A program made the position numbers and the translations under genes. Source: JAOZTV01 sp965371805 (lineage in GTDB: Bacteria > Acidobacteriota > Aminicenantia > UBA2199). From it: a stretch of 64,000 bases of DNA. Below, piece after piece: positions 14,938 to 23,909 of the stretch. The stretch's first letter is position 1; each line of letters opens with the position of its first letter. Location of the stretch: assembly GCA_965371805.1 (NCBI GenBank), contig CBDUZW010000014.1:27948-91947 (forward strand), written 5' to 3'. The notes beneath the pieces were generated by a model. It had not been told where the DNA came from. It saw only the letters and a program-made list of their open reading frames with translations, and ran no database searches.

Positions 14938-15384
14938 ATGCCACGAAAAAAAAAACAGAGAATGGTCGATTCTCCTCCAGCCTTTTCAAATTTTAAGCCA
15001 ATTGGTATTAGGCGGAATATGTTGCAACGAATAACACTTGATTTAGATGAATATGAGGCAATTAGACTTGCTGACCATATGTCTATGGAACATTCTGAAG
15101 CTGCTGATGAGATGGAAATATCACGATCAACATTTACACGGTTAATTGAAGTTGCAAGAAGTAAATTAGCTCAGTTTATTATAGAAGGAAAAGAATTGTA
15201 TATAGAAGGCGGAAACATTCATTTTAGAGAAAACCTTATTCGCTGTAATAGTTGCGGACAAATGTTCAATATGAATATCAAAAAAAGTATTACTAACTGC
15301 CCGGATTGCAATTCTGAAGATCTATTGAACCTTGCTGGAGGATTCGGGCATGGCAGATGCTGTGTAACAAAAAAAGAGAGTTAA
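14938..15384 (+). CDS. DUF134 helix-turn-helix regulator
   Basis: A 148-residue predicted DNA-binding protein of the DUF134 family. It starts MPRKKKQRMVDSPP, then has the sigma-factor-like helix-turn-helix DEYEAIRLADHMSMEHSEAA / MEISRSTFTRLIEVARSKLA (about residues 40-82) and a C-terminal metal site with CNSCG, CPDC and a final CC. This layout fits a regulator that senses metal or redox state through its Cys region. It is the only DNA-binding protein in the island and its own promoter bears the shared palindrome, so it is the best candidate for the regulator of all six operator sites (inference). AAGGAGG precedes the ATG. Confidence 0.87.
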   Translation: MPRKKKQRMVDSPPAFSNFKPIGIRRNMLQRITLDLDEYEAIRLADHMSMEHSEAADEMEISRSTFTRLIEVARSKLAQFIIEGKELYIEGGNIHFRENLIRCNSCGQMFNMNIKKSITNCPDCNSEDLLNLAGGFGHGRCCVTKKES

Positions 15385-15407
15385 AATAAATAAAATAGAG
15401 GTGAAAA

Positions 15408-15746
15408 ATGAAAAAATTATTTGCAATTCCAACAGAGAGTGGAAAATTATGTGCCCATTTCGGGCACTGTGAGAAATTTGCCGTTGTAGAAACAGAAGAA
15501 AACAAGGTTGTTGGAGTTAATTTTTTAACTCCCCCTGTACATCAGCCGGGAGTTTATCCAAAATTTCTGGCAGACAATGGAGTATCTGTGATTATTTCTG
15601 GCGGAATGGGTATGAAAGCACAGGATCTTTTTGCTCAGAATAATATTGAGGTTTGTATGGGTGTAGAAGCGGAATCTCCGGAGTTCCTTGTTCAACTGTA
15701 TCTTGACGGGAAATTAATTGTCGGTGAAAATAAGTGTGATCATTAA
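15408..15746 (+). CDS. NifX-family protein, His/Cys variant
   Basis: A 112-residue Nitro_FeMo-Co protein distinct from the other two: FAIPTESGKLCAHFGHCEKF at the N-terminus, then VHQPGVYPKFLADNGVSVII and SGGMGMKAQDLFAQNNIEVC, ending in KCDH. The CAHFGHC motif is typical of the subgroup found beside DUF134 and DUF5320 genes, and its Cys/His residues could bind a metal. It follows the DUF134 gene by 23 bases and shares its promoter. The next 200 bases contain no gene I can support. Confidence 0.87.
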   Translation: MKKLFAIPTESGKLCAHFGHCEKFAVVETEENKVVGVNFLTPPVHQPGVYPKFLADNGVSVIISGGMGMKAQDLFAQNNIEVCMGVEAESPEFLVQLYLDGKLIVGENKCDH

Positions 15747-15956
15747 ATAGTCGATATAATAATTGTAAATCTCTATATGATCTACTGGCCAATTTAAAAG
15801 GAAAATTTTTATTATAAAAACATAAATATGTTTATAAATGTACTGTTCTAGGTCTATGTATAAAAAAGAAAATATTGTATGTCAATGAATTAATATTTAC
15901 AAAGTTATCTATTTAAGTTTCACTGATACTACAATAATTAGGAGGTACGATAAATT

Positions 15957-16034
15957 ATGGATTTACTAAAATTTTTAAATAGAAATGATAAGAAACGATT
16001 TTCCTATAAGTTTACTTCAACGAATTTAAAATAG
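15957..16034 (+). CDS. 25-residue basic leader-like peptide
   Basis: A very short frame with a strong AGGAGG (15939-15944) and ATG at 15957, encoding a Lys/Phe-rich peptide (MDLLKFLNRNDKKRFSYKF and a short tail) that stops at TAG 16032-16034. The next gene's hydrophobic signal sequence begins 15 bases later in the same frame and lacks its own ribosome site. The peptide could be a translational leader for the peptidase, or the TAG may interrupt what was once one longer N-terminus. Confidence 0.35.
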   Translation: MDLLKFLNRNDKKRFSYKFTSTNLK

Positions 16035-16049
16035 TTGCTTATTGTTCAG

Positions 16050-17441
16050 ATGAAAATTCTTTTGTTCATTATAATTTCCCTGTTTTTTTCTTTCGGAGAA
16101 ATGATTTTATCTGAAATTCATTTTAAAAACTCAGATTTTGAGCTTGAGGTTATCAGAATCAATGGTAAAACCAATGGTCCCTCTCTCCTCATTTTTGGAG
16201 GAATACACGGCGATGAAGAGGGGGGATACAATTCTGCTGAGGTCCTGTCTGGGATTCAATTGTATAAAGGGAATCTGGTCATTGTCCCAAGAGTTAACTT
16301 TGCCGGGATCATGCGTTATAGGCGAGAGATATATGGTGATATGAATAGAAAATTCACCGAAAAAGATTACCCCAACGATCCGGACCATAAAATTATGATC
16401 CTCCTTAAAAAATTAATCTCAGAAGCAGATATTTTCATCAACCAGCATGATGCATTTGGATTTCACCGAAAAAAATATATCTCAAAAAATTATAATCCAT
16501 TTAGATATGGACAGAGTCTTATTGTTGACACCGGTAAAATATATTCAAAAAAGCTTAATAGAGAGCTGGATATAAACATAATAGGAAAAAGAATAGTGGA
16601 TAATGTAAACAAAGAGATAAAAAACAAAAAACACCATTTTTGCTTTTGGAATCAAAATTCAATAAGTATCAATACCAAATTCAAAGATATGCAGAAATCT
16701 GCTACACACTATGCTGTAACAAAATATTCTATCCCGGCATTCGGACTTGAAACCTCAAAAAATCTTCCTTCATCCAGTTTGAAAATTAAATATCAACTTC
16801 TTGTAATCAAGAAAATAATGGATGAATTTAATTTTGAGTATGAGTTGAACTCAGATATATTTATAAAGCCTGTACTGTACTGGATAGAATTTATTAAAAA
16901 TTCCAGGGAAATAATCAGGGTTAATTCAAATACAAATATCCGGTTGGATAAAAATGACAGAATAAAGGTCTCAAAAATATATTCAAATTATAAAGCAGGT
17001 CTGTCCTTTGATATTCTAGGATGGAAAAATTTAAATGATTTTAATAATGAATATTTATTTACAAAGGAAAGAACAGCATTTATAAGAAAAAACCATAATT
17101 ATATAGGAAAAGTAAGACTGAAAAACTATAAAAACAATTCAATACGAAAGATTTTCGTTGAAGTTAATAATAAAAAAAGTTCAATTCCAAATTGGGGAGT
17201 AATAAAATCAAATAAAGATGATATTTTAAAATTGTTATACTGCGATAATAAAAACACTAAGTACAGGTTTGATATAAGAGGATTTAATAAAAAATTAAAA
17301 AAGTGGGATGATTCCAACACTTTAATATCCTCAAAAGATCTTTTAAAAAAATACTCATTTAAACAAGAAGGAAAAATCTACTTTGTAAAGATCTATAATA
17401 GATCACTATTTATGGGTGGATTCCAGATTGAATTTAAATAA
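16050..17441 (+). CDS. M99/M14-type zinc carboxypeptidase-like exported protein
   Basis: A 463-residue exported protein from the ATG at 16050 (signal sequence MKILLFIIISLFFSFG). An alternative TTG start lies at 16035, immediately after a stop codon. Residues about 30-250 form a carboxypeptidase fold: GGIHGDEEGGYNSAEVL carries the zinc ligands His and Glu, VPRVNFAGIMRYRR follows, and INQHDAFGFHR provides the third His region. This resembles Peptidase_M99 (Helicobacter Csd4), which trims peptidoglycan tripeptides. The last 200 residues are Lys/Asn-rich beta structure of unknown role. Cell-wall processing is the likely function. No Shine-Dalgarno is seen before 16050. Confidence 0.7.
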   Translation: MKILLFIIISLFFSFGEMILSEIHFKNSDFELEVIRINGKTNGPSLLIFGGIHGDEEGGYNSAEVLSGIQLYKGNLVIVPRVNFAGIMRYRREIYGDMNRKFTEKDYPNDPDHKIMILLKKLISEADIFINQHDAFGFHRKKYISKNYNPFRYGQSLIVDTGKIYSKKLNRELDINIIGKRIVDNVNKEIKNKKHHFCFWNQNSISINTKFKDMQKSATHYAVTKYSIPAFGLETSKNLPSSSLKIKYQLLVIKKIMDEFNFEYELNSDIFIKPVLYWIEFIKNSREIIRVNSNTNIRLDKNDRIKVSKIYSNYKAGLSFDILGWKNLNDFNNEYLFTKERTAFIRKNHNYIGKVRLKNYKNNSIRKIFVEVNNKKSSIPNWGVIKSNKDDILKLLYCDNKNTKYRFDIRGFNKKLKKWDDSNTLISSKDLLKKYSFKQEGKIYFVKIYNRSLFMGGFQIEFK

Positions 17442-17511
17442 TTGAAAGGTTTAGTTTTATATTGTCTCGGTAAATCCTTTAGTTTATAATATAACTTGTT
17501 AAATTTTTCAT

Positions 17512-17547
17512 ATTGTACTATAATTTCCTTTTCGTGTACTGACCCCA
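17512..17547 (-). repeat. Short dispersed repeat, copy E
   Basis: On the minus strand it reads TGGGGTCAGTACACGAAA and continues to AATTATAGTACAAT. It matches copy C (57569-57604) at 30 of 36 positions by hand. It is located in the 291-base gap before the sensor kinase gene; the rest of that gap shows nothing else I can support. Confidence 0.7.
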
Positions 17548-17732
17548 AATAGATTGTTTTTTTTTATTCTAATCTAGAGTAAGATTATTGTTGATACAAA
17601 AATAATTTATGATAAGATTTTTATGTAAGACAAGACGGATTTGAAAAGATATTGTAGTTGGTTAATTATTGATGAATTTTTATAAAATGGAGTTAAAAAC
17701 GTAAATAAAGTAGGACATTATTTGACTTGAAG

Positions 17733-19721
17733 ATGATGAATAGTTACAATCAAACAGAGAGAATCTTGAGTAGTGAAAGGAATCTGGAGAGGATGTGCCT
17801 TGACATGGCTAATGTCGGTTTGACACATCTCAATTCCAAGGGAATTGTCCAACTTGCTAACCGGAAGGCATGTGAGATTCTAGAGTGCACAGAATGCGAG
17901 GCGATAGGTAAAGAATGGTTCGAAACTTTTCTTCCTGAGCCGATTCGAGACTCTGTGAAAACCATCTTCAATCAGATCATGAAAGGTGAAACTGCCCCAA
18001 TTGAGTATTATGTGAATGCAATTCTAACAAAAACCGGGAAGAAGAAATTCCTCTCTTTTCATAATGTGATAACAAAAAACTCAGAAGGTCATATTGACGG
18101 TGTTATCACCTCTTTCGAGGATATCACTGATAGAAAAAATACAGTAAGTACACTTAAAAAAAGCGAAGAACAGTTTCGTAAGATCTTTGAAGAAGGTCCT
18201 CTTGGAATGGTTTATTTTGACAATAATTACCAAATTATAAATGTGAATAAATGTTTATGCTTTATGCTTGGATATTCCAAGCAAGAGCTTTTGGAATCTA
18301 ATTTGTCGAGAATTATTATTCAAAAGAGTGATCCAAAAGAGGAAAAAATATTTCCAGATCTATTTGACAATAAAATTTCTTCCAATAAATCAAGCAAATT
18401 ATTATTAAAAAAGAATGGAGAGCGGATATGGAGTATAATTACCGCTACCACGATTTATGATATAGATGGATTGCCTATGAATGGTTTATTTATGATTGAA
18501 GATATTACTAGTGTTATGGAAGCTGAAATAAAATTAAACAATTATATAGATCAACTAACATTGAGTGATCAGATCGGAACGATGTTGACTGGTGAAAAAG
18601 ACCTGTCTTTAATACTCCAGGAATGCTGTGAAGCGATTACAGGTCACTTTGGAGCTGCATTCACTCGAATTTGGACAATTGATAAGTCTAATAAAATATT
18701 AGAACTTCAAGCAAGTGCGGGCATGTATACTCAAATAGATGGGAAACACAGATATATCACGTCCACCACAAACTCCAAAATTTGGAGTATTTTAAAGGAA
18801 AAGAAAAATATTTTGACAAATAAGATTATTGGTGATTCTCGAATTTTAGATCAGGACTGGGCCAGGAACGAGGGTATGGCTTCGTTTGCTGGATATCCTC
18901 TGATGGTTTCAACCCGTGTGTTGGGAGTTCTTGCAATATTTTCAAAAAAAAAAATTAATCTGGATAAATATGAGACAATGAGGTCTATTACTCAAAAAAT
19001 TGCCTTGGGTATATCCCGGAAATGGTTTGAACTTGAACAATTCAGGTTGCAAAGGAAATTACGATCTCTAACGGGCCATCTTCAATTGGTACAGGAAAAG
19101 GAAAAAAAGAATCTGGCCAGGGAATTACATGATGAGCTTGGTCAATTTTTAACTGCTATAAACCTTGAACTGTTTAATTTGAAAGAAATTTGCAGCGATA
19201 CAATGGAGAAAAAGAAGTTTACTGAAACAAATTCTTCCATTAAGCAAATCTCTCAATTGATGGAAACATCCATAAATATAACGGAAAAAATGGTCATGAA
19301 CCTGAGGCCTGTAATTCTTGATGATTTAGGATTAATGGCAGCATTGAAGTGGCTGGTAAGTCAGATGGATAAACATTCTAAAATTGAGTGTAAGTTTGAG
19401 ACAGATATAAAATATTTAGAGCTCAATCAGGAAAAATCTATTGCCTTATATCGGATTCTCCAGGAAAATATAAATAATATAAGCCGCCATTCACAGGCCA
19501 CAAATTTGGGTATTATATTGAAAGAAGAAAACAGACAGATTCATATTATTATTTCTGATAATGGTATCGGTTTTGATGTTGAAGAATCAGTTAACCCAAA
19601 ATCTTTCGGCATAATGGGAATGCAGGAAAGAGCTTACATTTTTGGCTGGGATCTGAAATTTGAAAGTAAAATTGGAGTGGGGACAGTTGTTTCTCTCAAA
19701 ATCCCTAAAGGAGACAGATGA
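17733..19721 (+). CDS. PAS-PAS-GAF sensor histidine kinase (NarX/DegS class)
   Basis: A cytoplasmic sensor kinase of 662 residues, with no transmembrane segment. PAS domains cover about residues 20-140 and 145-265, each ending in an EDIT motif. A GAF domain spans about 275-435. The HisKA_3 dimerisation domain follows with the phospho-acceptor His in ARELHDELGQFLTAINLEL (near residue 467), and a HATPase_c domain has NINNISRHSQA, SDNGIGFD and FGIMGMQERA. Its stop overlaps the start of the response regulator gene (ATGA), so they are a cognate pair. The stimulus is unknown. The start is chosen at ATG 17733; the TTG at 17727 is also possible. Confidence 0.9.
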   Translation: MMNSYNQTERILSSERNLERMCLDMANVGLTHLNSKGIVQLANRKACEILECTECEAIGKEWFETFLPEPIRDSVKTIFNQIMKGETAPIEYYVNAILTKTGKKKFLSFHNVITKNSEGHIDGVITSFEDITDRKNTVSTLKKSEEQFRKIFEEGPLGMVYFDNNYQIINVNKCLCFMLGYSKQELLESNLSRIIIQKSDPKEEKIFPDLFDNKISSNKSSKLLLKKNGERIWSIITATTIYDIDGLPMNGLFMIEDITSVMEAEIKLNNYIDQLTLSDQIGTMLTGEKDLSLILQECCEAITGHFGAAFTRIWTIDKSNKILELQASAGMYTQIDGKHRYITSTTNSKIWSILKEKKNILTNKIIGDSRILDQDWARNEGMASFAGYPLMVSTRVLGVLAIFSKKKINLDKYETMRSITQKIALGISRKWFELEQFRLQRKLRSLTGHLQLVQEKEKKNLARELHDELGQFLTAINLELFNLKEICSDTMEKKKFTETNSSIKQISQLMETSINITEKMVMNLRPVILDDLGLMAALKWLVSQMDKHSKIECKFETDIKYLELNQEKSIALYRILQENINNISRHSQATNLGIILKEENRQIHIIISDNGIGFDVEESVNPKSFGIMGMQERAYIFGWDLKFESKIGVGTVVSLKIPKGDR

Positions 19722-20350
19722 TCGAAATATTGATAGCTGATGACCACCCGATTGTCCGTAATGGAATAAAGAATGTAATAGAAAAAGCTATAGATTTAAA
19801 AGTCACGGGTGAAGCGGAAAATGCTAAGCAAGTGTATAGTCTTTTATCCAAAGGTAAATGGGATGTCGTTATACTTGACTTAAAAATGCCGGGAGTTGGG
19901 GGAATAGAAATATTGGAAAACATAAGATACAGTCAACCTGATCTTCCTGTAATCATTCTAAGCTCCTTTTCAGAAGAGCTATATGGCGTTGCAACAATCA
20001 AAGCAGGCGCTTCAGCCTTTTTAAACAAAAGTGCTGCTCCAATAGAACTGGTAAAAGCAATTCGGAAAGTAAATGAAGGTAAGAAATATATCAGCCCCTC
20101 ACTTGCCGAAAAACTGGCCGACCATATTGATGATACTTCAAAAAAACTGCCTCATTTTAGTTTATCTACCCGTGAATTTGAGGTTATGAAGTTAATTGGC
20201 TCCGGCTTAAAGATGCCCGAAATTGCTAATAAACTATGTATAAGTGTCTCTTCGGTTAATTCATACCGGGCCAGGGTGTTTGAAAAAATGCAATTCAAGT
20301 CAAATGCAAATATCATTCAATATATAATAACGCATAAATTATACGAATAA
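19718..20350 (+). CDS. NarL/LuxR-family response regulator
   Basis: A 210-residue two-domain transcription regulator, partner of the preceding kinase. The receiver domain (1-120) has acidic pair DD near residues 8-9, phospho-acceptor Asp in VVILDLKMPG (about 54), Ser/Thr switch in ILSSFS and Lys in FLNKSA. The C-terminal LuxR helix-turn-helix (about 145-205) reads STREFEVMKLIGSGLKMPEI then SVSSVNSYRARVFEKM. Its targets cannot be read from the sequence. A 7-bp hairpin (20378-20396) follows. Confidence 0.92.
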   Translation: MIEILIADDHPIVRNGIKNVIEKAIDLKVTGEAENAKQVYSLLSKGKWDVVILDLKMPGVGGIEILENIRYSQPDLPVIILSSFSEELYGVATIKAGASAFLNKSAAPIELVKAIRKVNEGKKYISPSLAEKLADHIDDTSKKLPHFSLSTREFEVMKLIGSGLKMPEIANKLCISVSSVNSYRARVFEKMQFKSNANIIQYIITHKLYE

Positions 20351-20377
20351 TAATCCTATTTCTGATGTTTAAAGTTC

Positions 20378-20396
20378 TGCCGTAAAAAATACGGCA
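20378..20396 (+). terminator. Hairpin after the response regulator gene
   Basis: TGCCGTA AAAAA TACGGCA, a perfect 7-bp stem 28 bases after the stop. There is no T-run, so it may act as a transcript-end or regulatory hairpin rather than a classical terminator. Confidence 0.4.
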
Positions 20397-20494
20397 AGTT
20401 CTCATAGCAAACTACGACAAATAAAATGTATCTTTTTGCGATAGCGAACTCTATTTATAAATTACATTATATATTTATGAGCAAAATAATCAAA

Positions 20495-20863
20495 ATGAAA
20501 AAAACATTGTTTATAGCAGACGATTCTACAATTGTTCTTAAATCCTTAATAGATGCGTTTTCCGAAGATTCCAGCTTAGATATCGTCGGAACTGCTGAGA
20601 GTATAAAAGAAGCAATAGAGTCCATAAGAAAATTGAGACCAGATATAGTTATTTTGGATTTTCAGTTCAAAGAGGGTACCGGAATAGAAATATTAAAATA
20701 TATACGCAAAAATAAATATAAGTCTACTGTATTTATTTTTACTAACTTTGGATATCCTGAACTCAGGGAACTCTGTTATAAGGAAGGGGCGGATTTTTTC
20801 TTTAAAAAATTAGGAGAGAGCGTAAAACTAATCGAAGAGATAAGAAAAATAAGTTTACAATAA
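20495..20863 (+). CDS. Single-domain response regulator (receiver only)
   Basis: About 122 residues consisting only of a receiver domain: FIADDS for the acidic pocket, phospho-acceptor in IVILDFQFKEG, FTNFG for the switch residue and FFFKKLG for the conserved Lys. No output domain. The start is taken at the MKKTLFIADD methionine; an ATG 18 bases upstream (20477) is also possible, and neither has a clear ribosome site. Its position just before the MCP and cheW genes suggests a CheY-like or phosphorelay role, but CheY-specific residues cannot be asserted. Confidence 0.8.
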   Translation: MKKTLFIADDSTIVLKSLIDAFSEDSSLDIVGTAESIKEAIESIRKLRPDIVILDFQFKEGTGIEILKYIRKNKYKSTVFIFTNFGYPELRELCYKEGADFFFKKLGESVKLIEEIRKISLQ

Positions 20864-20887
20864 TACTAAAAAAAAAAGGAGAAAAAA

Positions 20888-22933
20888 ATGAAATGGAAGG
20901 ATTTTAAATTAGGCATTAAGTTTGCCATAGGTTTTGGTATTGTTCTGGTATTGCTTGCGGTTGTTGGTATATGGGCAATTAACGGGATCGGCGGAATCGT
21001 TGGAAACGCAGAGGAAGTGATCGGTGGTAATAAGCTTAGAGGTGATATGATACAAAAAGAGGTTGACCATTTGAACTGGGCAGGAAAGGTTAGTGCACTT
21101 CTTACCGATGAACACATTCATAAATTGGATGTGCAGACTGATCCGCATAAGTGTGCATTCGGTGAATGGTATTATAGTGATAAACGGAAAGAGGCAGAAA
21201 AAATGGTCCCTAAGCTGAAATCAATATTGGAAAAAATAGAGAAGCCTCATACTCTTCTTCATGAATCGGCAATTAGAATTGGAAAAAATTATACACAGGT
21301 TGATCAGAAATTAGGGAGTTTCCTGAGACAGATGGAAACAGCACATTTGAAATGGGCACAAATAGTCGCCAATACATTGATGAATAATTCTAGTAATAAG
21401 CTTAATGTTATAAAAGATCCTCATAAATGTGAATTTGGAAAATGGTATTTTTCCAATGAAGTTAAAGAAAAAAGACGGCAGAACCCTGAATTTGACAGTC
21501 TTTTAGCAAAAGTAGAAGATCCTCACAAAAAACTCCATGAATCTGCAATTAAAATTGATCAGATGATCAGAAATAATAACAGGGCTGGGGCAGGAAACAT
21601 TTATACAACAATTACTGAAAAAGCTGCAGCTGAAACTCTGAAAAATATTGATGGTATCATTGAATGGCATGATAAGCTTCTTGCTAAACTTGAAGTGGCA
21701 AAACAAATTAATGCTAAAGAAACTGTACCGGCATTAGCAGAAGTGCAGAAAATAATTGGAGAAATCCTTGAAACAACATCAAAGAGCATCATGACTGACG
21801 AACAGATGCTGGAACAGGCATCCAGTACCAGAACTATGGTTATTACAATTGGTCTTATTGCCATTATTATAGGCATTCTTATGGCTTTTATTATTGCCAG
21901 GGGTATTATTGGACCGATTATGAAAGGTGTTCATTTTGCGAAGACTTTGTCTGCTGGAGATCTAACGGCTAACCTTGATGTAGATCAAAAAGATGAGGTG
22001 GGAGAGCTTGGAACTGCCATGAAAGATATGGCGGCAAACCTGAGAAGAATTGTAAATGAGGTTCAGACTGCTGGTGAAAATGTTGCATCTGGCAGTGAAG
22101 AGCTTAGCGCTTCTGCTCAGTCTTTATCTCAGGGTTCAACAGAACAGGCATCAGCAGCAGAGGAAATATCTTCTTCTATGGAAGAAATGGGGGCAAATAT
22201 CCAGCAGAATACAGATAATGCTCAGCAAACTGAAAAAATATCGACAAAGGCATCTTCAAATGCCAAGGATAGCGGAGAAGCAGTCGGTGAAGCAACTAGA
22301 GCTATGAAAGAGATAGCTGAAAAGATTAATATTATTCAGGAAATCGCAAGGCAGACCAATTTGCTTGCATTGAATGCAGCAATAGAAGCGGCTCGAGCGG
22401 GTGAGCATGGCAAGGGGTTTGCAGTTGTTGCCTCTGAGGTAAGAAAGCTTGCAGAGAGAAGTCAGGGTGCTGCAGAAGAGATAACGACACTTGCCAAGAA
22501 CAGCCTTGGAGTAGCAGAGAGAGCTGTGGAGATGTTAAATACTCTTGTTCCTGATATCGGCAAGACAGCAGATCTTGTTTCAGAAATAACAGCATCCAGT
22601 ACGGAACAGAATCAGGGGGCAGGTCAAATTATAAAGGCAATAAGTGAACTTGATAAGGTTGTTCAATCAAATGCAGGTGCATCAGAGGAAATGGCATCAA
22701 CTGCTGAAGAATTGTCTTCTCAGGCGCAGCAACTTCAATCATCAATGTCATTTTTTAAGATTGGAAATGAAGGAGGTCATCAGGCAAGAGTCCTTCACCA
22801 GCAGCCATCACAGACACAAACAAGACCAGGCCCTGCAAAGGCAAAACCTGTTGCACCTAAAGCAGGCGGCGGGATGAAACTTGATATGGGATCGGGTGCC
22901 GATAGTGAAGATGGTGAGTTTGAGAGGTTTTAA
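20888..22933 (+). CDS. Methyl-accepting chemotaxis protein with tandem periplasmic CZB domains
   Basis: A 681-residue receptor. TM1 is about residues 12-33 and TM2 about 314-336. Between them lie two zinc-binding CZB-type modules. The first has HLNWAGKV, HKCAFGEWYYS and HTLLHESA; the second has HLKWAQIV, HKCEFGKWYFS and HKKLHESA. HAMP and the cytoplasmic signalling hairpin follow, with the conserved tip EIARQTNLLALNAAIEAARA. The C-terminus has a Pro/Ala-rich linker. CZB domains elsewhere sense zinc or hypochlorous acid through their Cys; two in series, on the periplasmic side, is unusual. It has a strong AGGAG start and is followed by cheW. Confidence 0.93.
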   Translation: MKWKDFKLGIKFAIGFGIVLVLLAVVGIWAINGIGGIVGNAEEVIGGNKLRGDMIQKEVDHLNWAGKVSALLTDEHIHKLDVQTDPHKCAFGEWYYSDKRKEAEKMVPKLKSILEKIEKPHTLLHESAIRIGKNYTQVDQKLGSFLRQMETAHLKWAQIVANTLMNNSSNKLNVIKDPHKCEFGKWYFSNEVKEKRRQNPEFDSLLAKVEDPHKKLHESAIKIDQMIRNNNRAGAGNIYTTITEKAAAETLKNIDGIIEWHDKLLAKLEVAKQINAKETVPALAEVQKIIGEILETTSKSIMTDEQMLEQASSTRTMVITIGLIAIIIGILMAFIIARGIIGPIMKGVHFAKTLSAGDLTANLDVDQKDEVGELGTAMKDMAANLRRIVNEVQTAGENVASGSEELSASAQSLSQGSTEQASAAEEISSSMEEMGANIQQNTDNAQQTEKISTKASSNAKDSGEAVGEATRAMKEIAEKINIIQEIARQTNLLALNAAIEAARAGEHGKGFAVVASEVRKLAERSQGAAEEITTLAKNSLGVAERAVEMLNTLVPDIGKTADLVSEITASSTEQNQGAGQIIKAISELDKVVQSNAGASEEMASTAEELSSQAQQLQSSMSFFKIGNEGGHQARVLHQQPSQTQTRPGPAKAKPVAPKAGGGMKLDMGSGADSEDGEFERF

Positions 22934-22979
22934 TTTAAAATTGAAAGATTAGAAAGATTGAAAAAATGAAAGATTATAG

Positions 22980-23048
22980 AGCATGTAGAGACATGGCATG
23001 CTATGTTTTTTTGTGAAGAATGTAGGGGGCGGATCCCTGTATCTGCCC
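22980..23048. repeat. Palindromic intergenic element (two hairpins)
   Basis: Between the MCP and cheW genes. First is a 16-base near-palindrome ACATGGCATGCTATGT (22991-23006). Then comes a hairpin GGGCGGAT CCCTGT ATCTGCCC (23027-23048, one G-T pair), which is much more GC-rich than its surroundings. The pattern (GTAGAGACATGGCATGC, then GTAGGGGGCGGAT) resembles small palindromic intergenic repeats scattered in many bacterial genomes. It may also modulate read-through into cheW. Confidence 0.5.
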
Positions 23049-23071
23049 TTTGTTCTTAAGGAGATAAAATA

Positions 23072-23566
23072 ATGACAGATAATAAATTATTAGATGATGG
23101 TCAGTTATTTACATTCATGTTAAGTAATGAAATATATGGAATAGAAATATCAAAGGTCAGGGAGGTCATGGATTATAAAAATATAACTACTGTTCCAAAG
23201 ACCCCTGATTTTATGAAAGGGGTTATTAATTTAAGAGGAGGTGTTGTTCCGGTTATTGATCTGAGATTAAAATTTGGAATGAAAGAAACAGAGAAGACTG
23301 TTGATACCTGTATAATTATTGTAGATATAACAGTTGATAACGAGCAGACTTTTATCGGGGCTCTTGCAGACTCTGTAAAAGAGGTAATTACTCTTGAACC
23401 TGAAAATATTGAACCTGCACCTAAGATAGGAACAAAATTAGATACAGACTTTATTAAAGGGATGGGAAAGCATAATGGAGATTTTATAATTATTCTGAAC
23501 ATTAATAATGTGTTTTCAAAAGAAGAGATTTCACTAGTACAAGATGCTTCAGAAACAGAGTTATAG
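23072..23566 (+). CDS. cheW: Chemotaxis coupling protein CheW
   Basis: A 164-residue CheW-domain protein that links chemoreceptors to the CheA kinase. It contains FTFMLSNEIYGIEISKVREV, then VPKTPDFMKGVINLRGGVVPVIDLR, the CheW hallmark, and the GALADSVKEVI strand. Being next to the MCP gene, it likely serves that receptor. No cheA, cheR or cheB gene is in the window. AAGGAG precedes the ATG. A strong hairpin (23591-23618) follows. Confidence 0.93.
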   Translation: MTDNKLLDDGQLFTFMLSNEIYGIEISKVREVMDYKNITTVPKTPDFMKGVINLRGGVVPVIDLRLKFGMKETEKTVDTCIIIVDITVDNEQTFIGALADSVKEVITLEPENIEPAPKIGTKLDTDFIKGMGKHNGDFIIILNINNVFSKEEISLVQDASETEL

Positions 23567-23590
23567 ACAAAAATAATAATGGTCAAAGAA

Positions 23591-23625
23591 GCCCTGATCA
23601 ATATAAATTGATCTGGGCAATCTTT
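23591..23625 (+). terminator. Terminator after cheW
   Basis: 12-bp stem GCCCTGATCAAT / ATTGATCTGGGC with one mismatch and a 4-base loop (23591-23618), followed by AATCTTT. It ends the MCP-cheW transcript. Confidence 0.7.
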
Positions 23626-23696
23626 AAGAACATATGTTGATTGTTATTAACAGAGAATTAATAATGGATATAAATAACATAATTTGATTATATAAA

Positions 23697-23906
23697 ATGC
23701 AAAAAAAAGAATATATACAATTGATCCTATTTAAAAACTTTCAACAAGAGAAGTGTATTGTTATCGAAAAGAATAGTTTGAGTTTTGAAGATTTAATAAA
23801 AACTGCTGAAGAATGGAAGAATGCTAATCCAAAATCAAATACTATAAGAATAAAGTTCAAACCTTGTGGATGTGACAATATTGAGTGCAAAAATTGTAAA
23901 CAATGA
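23697..23906 (+). CDS. Small Cys-rich hypothetical protein
   Basis: A 69-residue frame, not recognised. The N-terminal 50 residues could form an alpha/beta fold (EYIQLILFKNFQ, SFEDLIKTAEEWKNA). The C-terminus has CGCDNIECKNC, a possible metal knuckle. No clear Shine-Dalgarno is present, and it is followed directly by a regulator remnant, so its status as a real gene is uncertain. Confidence 0.4.
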   Translation: MQKKEYIQLILFKNFQQEKCIVIEKNSLSFEDLIKTAEEWKNANPKSNTIRIKFKPCGCDNIECKNCKQ

Positions 23907-23909
23907 ATA

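Noticed and set aside
2486..15746. Nitrogen-fixation locus
   Set aside because: Three NifX-family proteins are present, but there are no nifHDK, nifEN or nifB genes; the family is widely used outside nitrogen fixation.
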